Assembly: GCA_902553555.1 (NCBI GenBank)
Contig: CACDLE010000004.1
Span: forward strand, 1-62,484
Origin: an uncultured Pelagibacteraceae bacterium
Lineage (GTDB): Bacteria; Pseudomonadota; Alphaproteobacteria; Pelagibacterales; Pelagibacteraceae
DNA length: 62,484 bases
Direction of reading: 5' to 3'
Each line of letters begins with the position of its first letter. The stretch's first letter is position 1. The translations under genes and the position numbers were made by a program. The notes under the pieces are model-generated. The model saw only the letters and a program-made list of their open reading frames with translations, was not told the DNA's origin and ran no database searches. This document shows positions 52,487 through 60,664 of this stretch, piece after piece.

Positions 52487-53827
52487 TTAAGATTTAGTAT
52501 AATTTGATATTCCGATTCTTAATTTATCTATAATTTCATCTATATGTTTTTTTTCACAAATAAATTGCGGAGCAATGATTAAGGTATCTCCAGTATTTTT
52601 AAAATTCACTCCAGCATCATAGCAGTGTTTAAATGTTTGAAATCCTGATTTTCCAGGTTTCTCTTTCATTCTCATTTCTATACCGCCCATCATCCCATAA
52701 CCTCTGATACTTACCACTTCTTTGAGATCTTTCAATGAGTGTAAACCATCTTGAAAATAAGGAGACATTTCTTTTGCTCTTTTAAAAATTTCTTCTTTAT
52801 CAAAAATATCTTGAACTGCTAACGCTGCTGCTACAGCTACTGGTATGCCAGAGTACGTATATCCATGGAATAATTCTGGAGTTCCTTCAGGGGCTTTTGA
52901 AGCGTCTAGTACTGTATCGTACATTTCCTCTTTTACAGCAACGACTCCCATTGGAACAACTCCATTCGTAGTCGCTTTAGCCATAGTCATAATATCTGGA
53001 GTAACTCCCCACTCTTGAGCTGCAAATGCAGAGCCAGTTCTTCCCCAGCCTGTAATTACTTCGTCAAATATTAATAGTATTCCATGTTTATCACATATTT
53101 CCCTTAACCTTTTAAGATAACCTTTTGGAGGAACGAGAGTTCCTGTCGATCCAGCTATTGGTTCAACAATACATGCCGCGATGTTTTCCCCTCCAAAATT
53201 CATTGCTATTCTCTCTAAATCTTCTGCTAGCTCTACTCCGGTTTCTGGCTGACCTTTAACAAACTTATGTTCTGGTAAATGAGTGTGTCTCATGTGTTGT
53301 ACACCTGGCATTAATACACTGGCAAAAGTTTTTACATTATTAATCATTCCACCAACTGTAGTAGCTCCAATGTTCATACCGTGATATCCTCTTTCTCTTC
53401 CAACAAATCTAAATCTTTTTGAATCCCCTTTTGCTCTATGATAAGCGATTGCAATTTTAATCGCCGTTTCAACAGCAGTAGATCCACAAATAGTGTAAAA
53501 AATTCTGTTAATTCCCTCTGGTGTTTTTTTTGCAATTCTTGTTGCTAATTCAAAAGAGCCTCCAAATCCTTGGTTGAAAGGTTGACAGTAATCTAATTTG
53601 TCTAATTGTTTTGAAACAGCTTCAGTTATTTCTTTTCTTCCGTGTCCTAAGGGATTACAAAATAATCCTGAACTAGCATCAATCATTTTTTTTCCTAAAT
53701 GATTTGTTAAATATACCCCTTTAGCATCAGTAATTAATCTAGGATTTTTTTTGAATGATTTGTTATCTGAAAATGGCATCCAGTGCTCATTTAAAGAATT
53801 TGGTATGTTTGTTCTTTGTGAACTCAT
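52487..53827 (-). CDS. Class III omega-amino acid--pyruvate aminotransferase
   Basis: A 446-residue PLP enzyme. The N-terminus HWMPFSDNKSFKKNPRL resembles beta-alanine:pyruvate transaminases, GSTAVETAIKIA binds the PLP phosphate, LLIFDEVITGWGRTG carries the aspartate, and the Schiff-base lysine is in MAKATTNGVVPMG. Beta-alanine and taurine are the likely omega-amino donors; pairing with ald and nearness to a taurine-type transporter (from 56494) favour a taurine-type route. Sequence alone cannot choose. Confidence 0.87.
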   Translation of the reverse strand: MSSQRTNIPNSLNEHWMPFSDNKSFKKNPRLITDAKGVYLTNHLGKKMIDASSGLFCNPLGHGRKEITEAVSKQLDKLDYCQPFNQGFGGSFELATRIAKKTPEGINRIFYTICGSTAVETAIKIAIAYHRAKGDSKRFRFVGRERGYHGMNIGATTVGGMINNVKTFASVLMPGVQHMRHTHLPEHKFVKGQPETGVELAEDLERIAMNFGGENIAACIVEPIAGSTGTLVPPKGYLKRLREICDKHGILLIFDEVITGWGRTGSAFAAQEWGVTPDIMTMAKATTNGVVPMGVVAVKEEMYDTVLDASKAPEGTPELFHGYTYSGIPVAVAAALAVQDIFDKEEIFKRAKEMSPYFQDGLHSLKDLKEVVSIRGYGMMGGIEMRMKEKPGKSGFQTFKHCYDAGVNFKNTGDTLIIAPQFICEKKHIDEIIDKLRIGISNYTKS

Positions 53828-53925
53828 AATAATAAAATTTTTAGACTATTGCTTACCTAAAACAACTAAATTATATACAACTAATAGTGGTATTTAATTT
53901 TAAAATATATATCGTATAAAAAATA

Positions 53926-54450
53926 ATGCAAATTAAAAAAACTAAGTTTAAAGGCCTCAAGATAGTCACTAATAAAATCTACAAGGATTCAAGAGGTTAT
54001 TTTAAAGAAGATTTTAAACAAGCATTATTTAAAGGTTCTAAATTTATTTTTTCATGCACATCAAAGTCTAAGAAGAATGTTTTAAGAGGCCTACATATGC
54101 AAACAAAAAAAAAACAAGGAAAGTTTGTTTCTGTTCTAAAAGGTTCAATTTTAGATGTAGTAGTTGATCTGAGAAAAAACTCAAAAACATTTGGTAAACA
54201 TTTTAAAATAGAACTTACTGATAAAAATGGAAAATCAATTTTTATTCCACCTGGATTTGCACATGGTTTTTTAACAAAAGAAAAGGAAAATATAGTTCAT
54301 TATTATAATACAAATTATAGATCTTCAGGTAATGAAATTGGGATAATGTGGAACGATGCAACATTGAAAATTAAATGGCCAATAAAAAAACCAATACTCT
54401 CAAAAAAAGATAAAAAAAATTTAACTTTTAAACAATTTCAAAAAAAATAA
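53926..54450 (+). CDS. rfbC: dTDP-4-dehydrorhamnose 3,5-epimerase
   Basis: A 174-residue cupin. The catalytic His lies in RGLHMQTKKKQGKFV, the substrate phosphate contacts are in DSRGYFKEDF and LDVVVDLRKNSKTFGK, and FIPPGFAHGF is conserved. It epimerises dTDP-4-keto-6-deoxyglucose from RfbB at C3 and C5. It lies about 14 kb from rfbBA and begins a plus-strand trio with a C-methyltransferase and an RfbD-like reductase. Confidence 0.94.
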   Translation: MQIKKTKFKGLKIVTNKIYKDSRGYFKEDFKQALFKGSKFIFSCTSKSKKNVLRGLHMQTKKKQGKFVSVLKGSILDVVVDLRKNSKTFGKHFKIELTDKNGKSIFIPPGFAHGFLTKEKENIVHYYNTNYRSSGNEIGIMWNDATLKIKWPIKKPILSKKDKKNLTFKQFQKK

Positions 54451-54451
54451 A

Positions 54452-55651
54452 ATGAAATGTAAAATTACTGGTGACAAACTCAATCCCTTTATGTCTTTTG
54501 GTAAAATGCCATCCGCAAATGGCTTTTTAGACAAAAAAGATTTTGATAAGGAATTTTTTTATGAAATGGAGGTAGGATTTTCTGAAAAAGTATCTCTTTT
54601 ACAATTAAATGAATTTTCAAATCCCGTAAAAGTGCATAATGAAAGGTATCCTTTTTATACTAGTAGTTCGCAGAATATGAAAAAACATTTTAATCAATTT
54701 GCACATTGGTTAAAAGAAAAATACTTACAAGATGGATCTAAACTAATTGAAGTTGGGTCTAACGACGGGACTTTATTAGAAAATTTTAAAAACTCTAATA
54801 TCAATGTAATTGGTTTTGAGCCTTCTAAAACAATAGCTGAGCTTGCAAACAAAAAAAGTATCAAAACTTTAAATAAATTTTTTAATTCCAAAAATTTAGA
54901 AGAAATAAAAAGTTTTCACTCTTCTGTTGATGTTATATGTTCTGCAAATGTAATAGCACATATCCCTGATCTCATAGATGTTATTAAAAGTGTTGATAAA
55001 TTATTATCTTCAAAAGGTTTGCTTATTTTTGAAGAGCCTTATCTAGGATCAATGTTTTCAAAGATTTCTTATGATCAAATTTATGATGAACACATTTTCA
55101 TGTTTTCTATTAGTTCAATAAACAAAATTTTTGATTTATTCGATTTTCAACTAGTAGATGCGCTGCCGCAGGTTACTCATGGAGGATCAATGAGATATGT
55201 AATTGGAAGAAAAAATAAACATAAAAAAAGCGAAATAATTTCAAAATATCTCGATGAAGAACAAAAAAAGAAATTAGACACAATTGAGTCATGTTTAGAT
55301 TTTAAAAAGGCATGTGAGTTATCAAAAAAAATGACTTTAGAAAAATTAAATAAATTTAAAGCTAATAATAAAAAAATTTGTGGTTATGCTGCTACAGCTA
55401 AAAGTACAACAGTTTTAAACTATTGCGATATAGGAAATGATATAATTGATTATATCTGTGATACTACAAACGAAAAAATTGGAAAATTTTCACCTGGCAC
55501 GCATATACCTATTGTCTCTATGAATTATTTTAAAAAAAATATTCCAGATATAGCTTTCTTATTTGCTTGGAATCACAAGGAGGAAATTTTTTTAAAAGAA
55601 AAAGAATTTGAAGAAAATGGAGGTACTTGGTTTTCCCATGTTGCTTTATAA
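54452..55651 (+). CDS. Sugar C-methyltransferase-like protein (paralogue of 49726 gene)
   Basis: A 399-residue protein with the same three-part plan as the gene at 49726. Here the N-terminal segment starts CKITGDKLNPFMSFGKMPSANGF with fewer cysteines, so zinc binding may be weak. The SAM-binding core is LIEVGSNDGTLLENF, with EHIFMFSISS; the C-terminal domain has CGYAATAKSTTVLNYC. It probably methylates a dTDP- or GDP-keto sugar. It is 1 nt after rfbC and overlaps the next gene by 14 nt. Confidence 0.84.
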   Translation: MKCKITGDKLNPFMSFGKMPSANGFLDKKDFDKEFFYEMEVGFSEKVSLLQLNEFSNPVKVHNERYPFYTSSSQNMKKHFNQFAHWLKEKYLQDGSKLIEVGSNDGTLLENFKNSNINVIGFEPSKTIAELANKKSIKTLNKFFNSKNLEEIKSFHSSVDVICSANVIAHIPDLIDVIKSVDKLLSSKGLLIFEEPYLGSMFSKISYDQIYDEHIFMFSISSINKIFDLFDFQLVDALPQVTHGGSMRYVIGRKNKHKKSEIISKYLDEEQKKKLDTIESCLDFKKACELSKKMTLEKLNKFKANNKKICGYAATAKSTTVLNYCDIGNDIIDYICDTTNEKIGKFSPGTHIPIVSMNYFKKNIPDIAFLFAWNHKEEIFLKEKEFEENGGTWFSHVAL

Positions 55652-56351
55652 TAATCGGATAGTAGTTACAGGTGGTACTGGTAGATTTGCTTCATCTCTT
55701 AAAAAAGTAAAATCTAAATATTCTGTCTTCTTCCCTTCTAAGTCAAATTTAAACATACTTAAAGACAACTCAATTCTTAAATATTTAAAAAAGAAAAAAC
55801 CAAAATATTTAATTCACTTAGCTGGTTTGTCCAGACCTATGTCAGTACATAACAAGGATATAAAGAAGAGTATTGATTTAAATATAATTGGGACTGCAAA
55901 CGTTGTTAAAATTTGCGAAAAATTGAATATTAAACTTATCTATTTTTCATCAAGTTACGTATATCCAGGAAAAAAAGGTGGCTATAAAGAAAATGATCCT
56001 GTTTTACCAATAAATAATTATGCTTGGTCTAAATTAGGAGGTGAATGTTCCGTAAGGCTGTATAGAAATTCTTTAATTGTTAGAGCTTCTATGACAGAAA
56101 AACCATTTGTACATAAAGCGGCTTTTAGTGATTTTTTTACGAATTTTGTTTTCCACGAGGATATTGCTCCTAAGGTTTTTAAAATTTTAAATCTTAAAGG
56201 AATAATAAATTTTGGTGGCAAAGCTCAAAGTGTTTTTAAATTTGCAAAAAAATATAATCCTAAAATTAAAAAGATTTCTTATAAAAAAGTTTTCGGCAAA
56301 ACTTATCCATCTAATACCTCTATGAATTTAAAAAAATTCAAAAGAATTTAA
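55638..56351 (+). CDS. RfbD-like NAD-dependent reductase/epimerase
   Basis: An atypical SDR of about 237 residues. The nucleotide loop VTGGTGRFASSL is RmlD-like, and NYAWSKLGGE supplies the Tyr-Lys pair. LNIIGTANVVKIC and FSSSYVYPG fit the family. It is shorter than RmlD (about 290 aa) and lacks the last substrate-binding part. The ATG at 55638 overlaps the methyltransferase stop by 14 nt and starts just before the strand; the frame also contains an earlier ATG at 55608. Position in the rfbC trio suggests it reduces a 4-keto sugar, but an epimerase role is possible. Confidence 0.75.
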   Translation: MLLYNNRIVVTGGTGRFASSLKKVKSKYSVFFPSKSNLNILKDNSILKYLKKKKPKYLIHLAGLSRPMSVHNKDIKKSIDLNIIGTANVVKICEKLNIKLIYFSSSYVYPGKKGGYKENDPVLPINNYAWSKLGGECSVRLYRNSLIVRASMTEKPFVHKAAFSDFFTNFVFHEDIAPKVFKILNLKGIINFGGKAQSVFKFAKKYNPKIKKISYKKVFGKTYPSNTSMNLKKFKRI

Positions 56352-56484
56352 AAAAATTAGTATTGATTTTGATTTCAACCTACAATTGATTATTTATCTA
56401 AACATCGCCTATTATTGAACACTCTAGGTATTTACTTACGACTAAAATTCATTTTTAATCTTCATTAATTAACAAACTATATAT

Positions 56485-56490
56485 AGGAGA
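56485..56490 (+). promoter_or_regulatory. Strong ribosome-binding site for tauA
   Basis: AGGAGA three bases before the ATG at 56494. Few genes here have such a site; it fits high synthesis of a periplasmic binding protein. The 142-nt gap 56352-56493 before it holds no gene; a TTGATT-17-CTATTA promoter-like pair near 56387 is weak. Confidence 0.65.
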
Positions 56491-56493
56491 ACT

Positions 56494-57432
56494 ATGAAAA
56501 AAATAATAAGCACAGTTCTTGGGATGATTTTGGCTTTTTCTCTTTACTCTTCAGTAGCAAACTCTGCTGCAAAAGAAGTAAGAGTTGCGTACTTTTTAGA
56601 GTGGCCATCTCCTAATCTTGAGGACATGAACAAAAAAGCATACGATAAAGCTCTTGGTGTTCCTGTTAAGTGGACTAACTTTACTAACGGTGTTGCTATG
56701 ACAGACGCCATGTTGGCTGGAGACATTGATATCTCTTACTCACAAGGTTTAATGCCTTACATTAATGCTGTTAAAGCAAAAGCACCTATTAGTTTAGTTG
56801 ACGTTGCTATGGAATACGGAATGGGAGGAACAACATGTGTTACTTCTAATAAATCTGGTATTACAAAAGCTAATGCGTCAGAGCTTGAAGGTAAAAAAGT
56901 CGCTGTTCCACTAGGAACTATGGCCGAATATGTTTTTACTGAAAGTATGAAAATAGTTGGAGCTGACAGAAAAAAAATGAATATTATTGCTATGGATCCT
57001 GAAGAAGGTGCAGCTGCACTAGTAAGCGGTGATGTTGTAATGGCATGTTTATTTGGTGGTAATTCTATTAAGTCTGCAACATCAGTTGGAAAAAGACTTC
57101 TAACTGTAGATGAAGCACGTGCTGGTGGAATTATGGGTATTGATATCGTTTCTGTTACAAACAAATTCATGAAAGAAAACCCAGGAATGTTAAAATCATT
57201 TGTTGAGTTAACTCATGAAGCTAACGAAAGATACAGAAAAGGTGGAAGTGATATGAAAGCTATGTCTAAAGAGTCGGAAATGAAAGTTGCTGACATGAAA
57301 GACACTTTAAGTGGTTTCAAATTTTTAACACCGAAAGAAACAAAAAAATCTATGAAGAGTGGTAACCTTGCTAAGTTTTTAAAAGGATTTGACACTCCTA
57401 GAGGTACGGTAACTACTAAGTTTTTACCGTAG
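56494..57432 (+). CDS. tauA: Taurine-type ABC transporter substrate-binding protein
   Basis: A 312-residue periplasmic binding protein with a signal peptide (MKKIISTVLGMILAFSLYSSVANSA). The fold begins EVRVAYFLEWPSPNLEDMNK, followed by the lobe-2 KVAVPLGTMAEYVFTESMK and DVVMACLFGGNS. These fit the SsuA/TauA (NMT1-like) group. Composition differs from neighbours, with few A-runs and preferred codons, suggesting high expression. Ligand is taurine by analogy; alkanesulfonates or other amines are possible. A terminator-like hairpin follows, then tauB. Confidence 0.88.
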   Translation: MKKIISTVLGMILAFSLYSSVANSAAKEVRVAYFLEWPSPNLEDMNKKAYDKALGVPVKWTNFTNGVAMTDAMLAGDIDISYSQGLMPYINAVKAKAPISLVDVAMEYGMGGTTCVTSNKSGITKANASELEGKKVAVPLGTMAEYVFTESMKIVGADRKKMNIIAMDPEEGAAALVSGDVVMACLFGGNSIKSATSVGKRLLTVDEARAGGIMGIDIVSVTNKFMKENPGMLKSFVELTHEANERYRKGGSDMKAMSKESEMKVADMKDTLSGFKFLTPKETKKSMKSGNLAKFLKGFDTPRGTVTTKFLP

Positions 57433-57450
57433 TTTAAGAAATCAAATTAG

Positions 57451-57486
57451 TAGGCGCCAATTTATATAATTGGTGCCTATTTTTTT
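57451..57486 (+). terminator. Rho-independent terminator/attenuator after tauA
   Basis: Arms TAGGCGCCAATT (57451-57462) and AATTGGTGCCTA (57468-57479) form a 12-bp stem with one G-T wobble and a 5-nt loop TATAT, followed by a seven-T run (57480-57486). It lies between tauA and tauB, so it probably lowers tauBC relative to tauA rather than ending all transcription. Confidence 0.86.
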
Positions 57487-57512
57487 AATTAAATATCTAA
57501 TATAATTATTAT

Positions 57513-58310
57513 ATGAGCGACTTAATTTCACAAAACTTAAATATGATTTTTAAAACTCCAAAAGGAGAAACGGTGCATGCGCTCAAAGATTTAAATTTCA
57601 CAATAAAAAAAGGAGAATTACTAACCGTTCTTGGTCCATCAGGATGTGGAAAAACAACTTTATTAAATATTACAGCAGGATTTATAAGGCCATCTTCAGG
57701 AAAAATTACTTTAAATAATAAAGAAATTAATGGACCAGGTGTAGATAGAGGCATGGTTTTTCAGCAGGGCGCTTTATTTGAATGGTTGACTGTTGCTGAG
57801 AATGTAAATTTTGGTTTGAGAATGAAGGAAGAAGACGCTGTTCAAACACAAAAGAAAGTTGACGAATGGTTGGATATAGTTGGTTTAAAAGGTTTTGGTA
57901 ATACTCCTACTTACCAATTATCAGGGGGTATGCAGCAAAGAGTAGCTTTAGCTAGATGCTTAATAAATGATCCTGATTTAATTTTAATGGATGAACCGCT
58001 TGGGGCTTTAGATGCATTGACGAGAGAAAAAATGCAGTCGCTAGTTCTTAAAATTTGGAAAGAAACAGGTAAAACAATTATTTTAATAACCCACTCGGTT
58101 GAAGAGGCGTTATTGCTTGGAGAAAAAGTTTACGTCATGGCTCCAAGACCTGGAAGAATTCATAAAGAATATAAGTTACCCTTTGCATCAATGGGTCTAA
58201 ACGGTGATTTAAGGGAAATCAAAAACAACAAAGAATTTGTTTCAAAAAGGGAAGAAATTCTCTCTATGATTTGGGATATGGAAGAGGAAATAATGGGTAA
58301 AGATAATTAA
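57513..58310 (+). CDS. tauB: Taurine-type ABC transporter ATP-binding protein
   Basis: A 265-residue ABC ATPase of the NitT/SsuB/TauB family. Walker A is LGPSGCGKTTLLN, the signature LSGGMQQRVALARCL, Walker B LILMDEPLGALD and the switch histidine is in LITHSVEEALLL. It drives uptake with the TauC channel. No clear ribosome site precedes the ATG at 57513 and it begins 27 nt after the T-run of the terminator hairpin, so it may have its own promoter at the TATAAT-like stretch near 57501. It shares a base with tauC. Confidence 0.95.
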   Translation: MSDLISQNLNMIFKTPKGETVHALKDLNFTIKKGELLTVLGPSGCGKTTLLNITAGFIRPSSGKITLNNKEINGPGVDRGMVFQQGALFEWLTVAENVNFGLRMKEEDAVQTQKKVDEWLDIVGLKGFGNTPTYQLSGGMQQRVALARCLINDPDLILMDEPLGALDALTREKMQSLVLKIWKETGKTIILITHSVEEALLLGEKVYVMAPRPGRIHKEYKLPFASMGLNGDLREIKNNKEFVSKREEILSMIWDMEEEIMGKDN

Positions 58311-60220
58311 TGATCACAGCTTTTTTAACTTTTGTATTTTTCTTTGCTATCGTTGGATGTGTTTTATACGGTAGGAAATTAATTAAAACAGAAAAAGTTG
58401 ATGCTGTTTTTGGAAATCCAGAGAGGGCTCAAGGTGGAATTCATTGGGTAATTGTTGGTAGCAGTTTCTTATTATTAGTTTGGCTTTATTATTCATGGGA
58501 TATTGCAAAATCTTTCTTTCCAAAATCTGCTAATGAACTTTGTCAAGTTGGAAAGGTAAATGAGTCCCTTCTTTCTCTTAAGTACCTTTTTCCAATTGAA
58601 GAACGTCAACTTAAAAGTACATCTGTAATTGAAACTGAGACAGAAAATTTAAATAAAATAATTATTGAAATTGAAAAATCAGAAGAAGTAAAAAGTCAAG
58701 ATAAAAACAAATTATTAAATTTTGTTTTACAAACTAAAAATACAATTCCTTTATTAACTAATGAAAAACTTTTAAATAATGAAACAAAAGAACAAATTAA
58801 AATAATTAATAATAAAATTATAAATTTAACTGAAAATTTTAGAAAAAAAGATTACCCGAATGAGAGTGCTGAACAAGAAATAGAAAGAATTGAAGCTGCA
58901 AAAGAAGAAGGTAATTGGAAAGCTTCAAGTACATCGATTGAAAATACCATTGAAATACCTTCAATACCAAAAACAAAAAGGGGTTTAAAATTTCAAGCAG
59001 CTGCTGAGGAGCTTAATTTAATTAGCGACGAGTTCTTCGAGCTTCGTAACCATAATAGTCAATATACTTCAGCATTGGAAAAGCTAAAAAAAGAGATTAA
59101 GGATTTCAGAACTAATCTTGGCTCTTCAGAGGAGATTTCTTCCTCGTTTGCAAAAGATATCTTAAAAATTGCACGAAGAATTGAATACGCAAGTATATTT
59201 CCACCAAATACTTTGAAAGACATGCAGCTTTCAATAATTAATTTTGATAAAGCACAGAAAAAAGAACAGGGCACTTTAAGATGGGTTGATATACTTTTGT
59301 TTCCGTCTGGTACCATTATTTCTAGTGGGCCAAGTTGTTCAGAGCAAGGATCAGGTAGATGGCTACCGAAGCCTTCAGATACAATTAATAAATTTACATT
59401 AATGCTTAACCCTAACGTTGGTTACAAACAAATTCCACTAATTTGGTATGAAATGATGGACGTGAGTAAGATTATTGGTTTCTTAATTCCTGATTGGTTT
59501 GCGGATGTTTTGCCTGGTGAATACCCAGTTCATAACGAGCAGGGAGAAGTTAAACCCAACTTTAAAAGTAAAATATTAAGTTTTGTTACAGGAGACTTCA
59601 ATTTATTTAAAATTCCAATACCAACTGGTCATATATGGGACTCATTTTTAAGAGTGTTCCTTGGTCTTGTAGCAGGAATTATTGTAGGAGTACCTTTAGG
59701 GCTATTCATGGGATTAAATAGATTTGCAAAAGGATTTTTTGATCCTTTAATTGAACTTTACAGGCCTGTGCCACCACTAGCATGGGCACCATTAGTAATT
59801 TCAGTTCTTGGTATTGATAACCTTGGCAAAGTGTTCTTGTTATTTATGGTCTCGCTATCAATAATGATTATTTCGGCTAGAGCTGGGGCTTCAGGAACTC
59901 AATTATCTAAAATTCACGCCGCCCATTCTCTTGGCGCATCTAAGTGGCAAATATTAAGACATGTTATTTTTCCAAATTCTTTGCCAGAAATTCTTACTGG
60001 TATAAGAGTGGCAACAGGAATGTGTTGGGGAACTTTAGTAGCTGCAGAATTTTTAGCCGGGACTACAGGAGTTGGATTCGTAGAAAATGTCGCTAAAAAA
60101 TATTTTCAATATGAAGTAATATGGATAACTATATTTATTATGGGAATGTTAGGTTTATTATTTGATATTACAATAAGAAAAATTATTGATAAAACGATTC
60201 CTTGGCGAGGAAAAGGTTAG
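58310..60220 (+). CDS. tauC: Taurine-type ABC transporter permease with large coiled-coil insert
   Basis: A 636-residue membrane protein. Only about residues 435-636 match a TauC/SsuC permease: IPTGHIWDSFLRVFLGLV, PVPPLAWAPLVISVLG, and the ATPase-contact loop HAAHSLGASKWQILRHVIFPNSLPEI. Two hydrophobic helices lie at the N-terminus (1-22 and about 47-66). Between them and the permease is a long charged, mostly helical region (about 80-350: TETENLNKIIIEIEKSEEVK, NFRKKDYPNES) with coiled-coil character. Typical TauC is about 275 aa. The extra region looks like a real domain in one frame, not a split gene. The insert's role is unknown. Confidence 0.9.
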   Translation: MITAFLTFVFFFAIVGCVLYGRKLIKTEKVDAVFGNPERAQGGIHWVIVGSSFLLLVWLYYSWDIAKSFFPKSANELCQVGKVNESLLSLKYLFPIEERQLKSTSVIETETENLNKIIIEIEKSEEVKSQDKNKLLNFVLQTKNTIPLLTNEKLLNNETKEQIKIINNKIINLTENFRKKDYPNESAEQEIERIEAAKEEGNWKASSTSIENTIEIPSIPKTKRGLKFQAAAEELNLISDEFFELRNHNSQYTSALEKLKKEIKDFRTNLGSSEEISSSFAKDILKIARRIEYASIFPPNTLKDMQLSIINFDKAQKKEQGTLRWVDILLFPSGTIISSGPSCSEQGSGRWLPKPSDTINKFTLMLNPNVGYKQIPLIWYEMMDVSKIIGFLIPDWFADVLPGEYPVHNEQGEVKPNFKSKILSFVTGDFNLFKIPIPTGHIWDSFLRVFLGLVAGIIVGVPLGLFMGLNRFAKGFFDPLIELYRPVPPLAWAPLVISVLGIDNLGKVFLLFMVSLSIMIISARAGASGTQLSKIHAAHSLGASKWQILRHVIFPNSLPEILTGIRVATGMCWGTLVAAEFLAGTTGVGFVENVAKKYFQYEVIWITIFIMGMLGLLFDITIRKIIDKTIPWRGKG

Positions 60221-60226
60221 TCATTA

Positions 60227-60664
60227 ATGAAAAGGCTTTTGACCATAGTATTTATTTTTCTTCTGCCAGCATCCATCTTCGCTGACGAAAAAGTAAAAGA
60301 AAAAAAAGTAGCTAAATACATCATGGAAAACATTCAAAAAGATTATTTAGATTGTTACAGTTTTTATAAGGTTGCGGCAGAAAGTTTTAAAAAAGCAGGG
60401 AAAGATCAGGGAATTGTAAAAAATTTAGAAAATAGTGCAGATGTTTCATTAAAGTATAATTATGATTTAGGGGAAATTATGGGATTAAATCCTGAAGTTA
60501 TGGCTGAGATGACCAAGACAAAAATAGATGCATTTGTAAAAATGGCAAACAAAGATTTTTCATCTTTAGCTAAAAAATATGGTCTCATGTGTAAGAGTTT
60601 GGTCGAGAATCCAGAACAAAGAACAAATTACTGGGAACAAAAAGGTTCTAAAATTATTAAGTGA
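60227..60664 (+). CDS. Small secreted helical protein, uncharacterised
   Basis: A 145-residue protein with a clear signal peptide (MKRLLTIVFIFLLPASIFADE). The mature part is helical and highly charged, with two cysteines (YLDCYSF and GLMCKSL) that could form a disulfide. No known family is recognised. It starts 6 nt after tauC, and its stop overlaps the GTG of the next gene by 4 nt (GTGA), so it belongs to the tau transcript. An accessory periplasmic role in uptake is a guess from position. Confidence 0.7.
   Translation: MKRLLTIVFIFLLPASIFADEKVKEKKVAKYIMENIQKDYLDCYSFYKVAAESFKKAGKDQGIVKNLENSADVSLKYNYDLGEIMGLNPEVMAEMTKTKIDAFVKMANKDFSSLAKKYGLMCKSLVENPEQRTNYWEQKGSKIIK

Larger units (their letters stand above)
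36083..56351. other. Surface-glycan (hypervariable-type) region with interrupted edges
   Basis: From 36083 to 50943 and again 53926-56351 nearly every gene acts on nucleotide sugars or transfers sugars, with many strand switches, lysine/asparagine-rich proteins and long A/T runs. The flanking genes are ordinary core metabolism. The 51035-53827 stretch (small membrane protein, ald, transaminase) is not glycan-related and splits the region. This layout is what is known for hypervariable O-antigen/capsule islands in SAR11 genomes; no integrase or transposase is seen. Confidence 0.7.

Noticed and set aside
36083-56351. Prophage or integrative element
   Set aside because: No integrase, transposase, phage structural gene or visible att repeat; content is glycan metabolism only.
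56757-57170. Antisense open frame inside tauA
   Set aside because: Its sequence mirrors tauA codon usage and shows no motif or RBS.
58310-60220. tauC as two fused or mis-joined genes
   Set aside because: One continuous frame without internal start and RBS signals; I kept it as one protein with an insert, noting that relatives should be checked.
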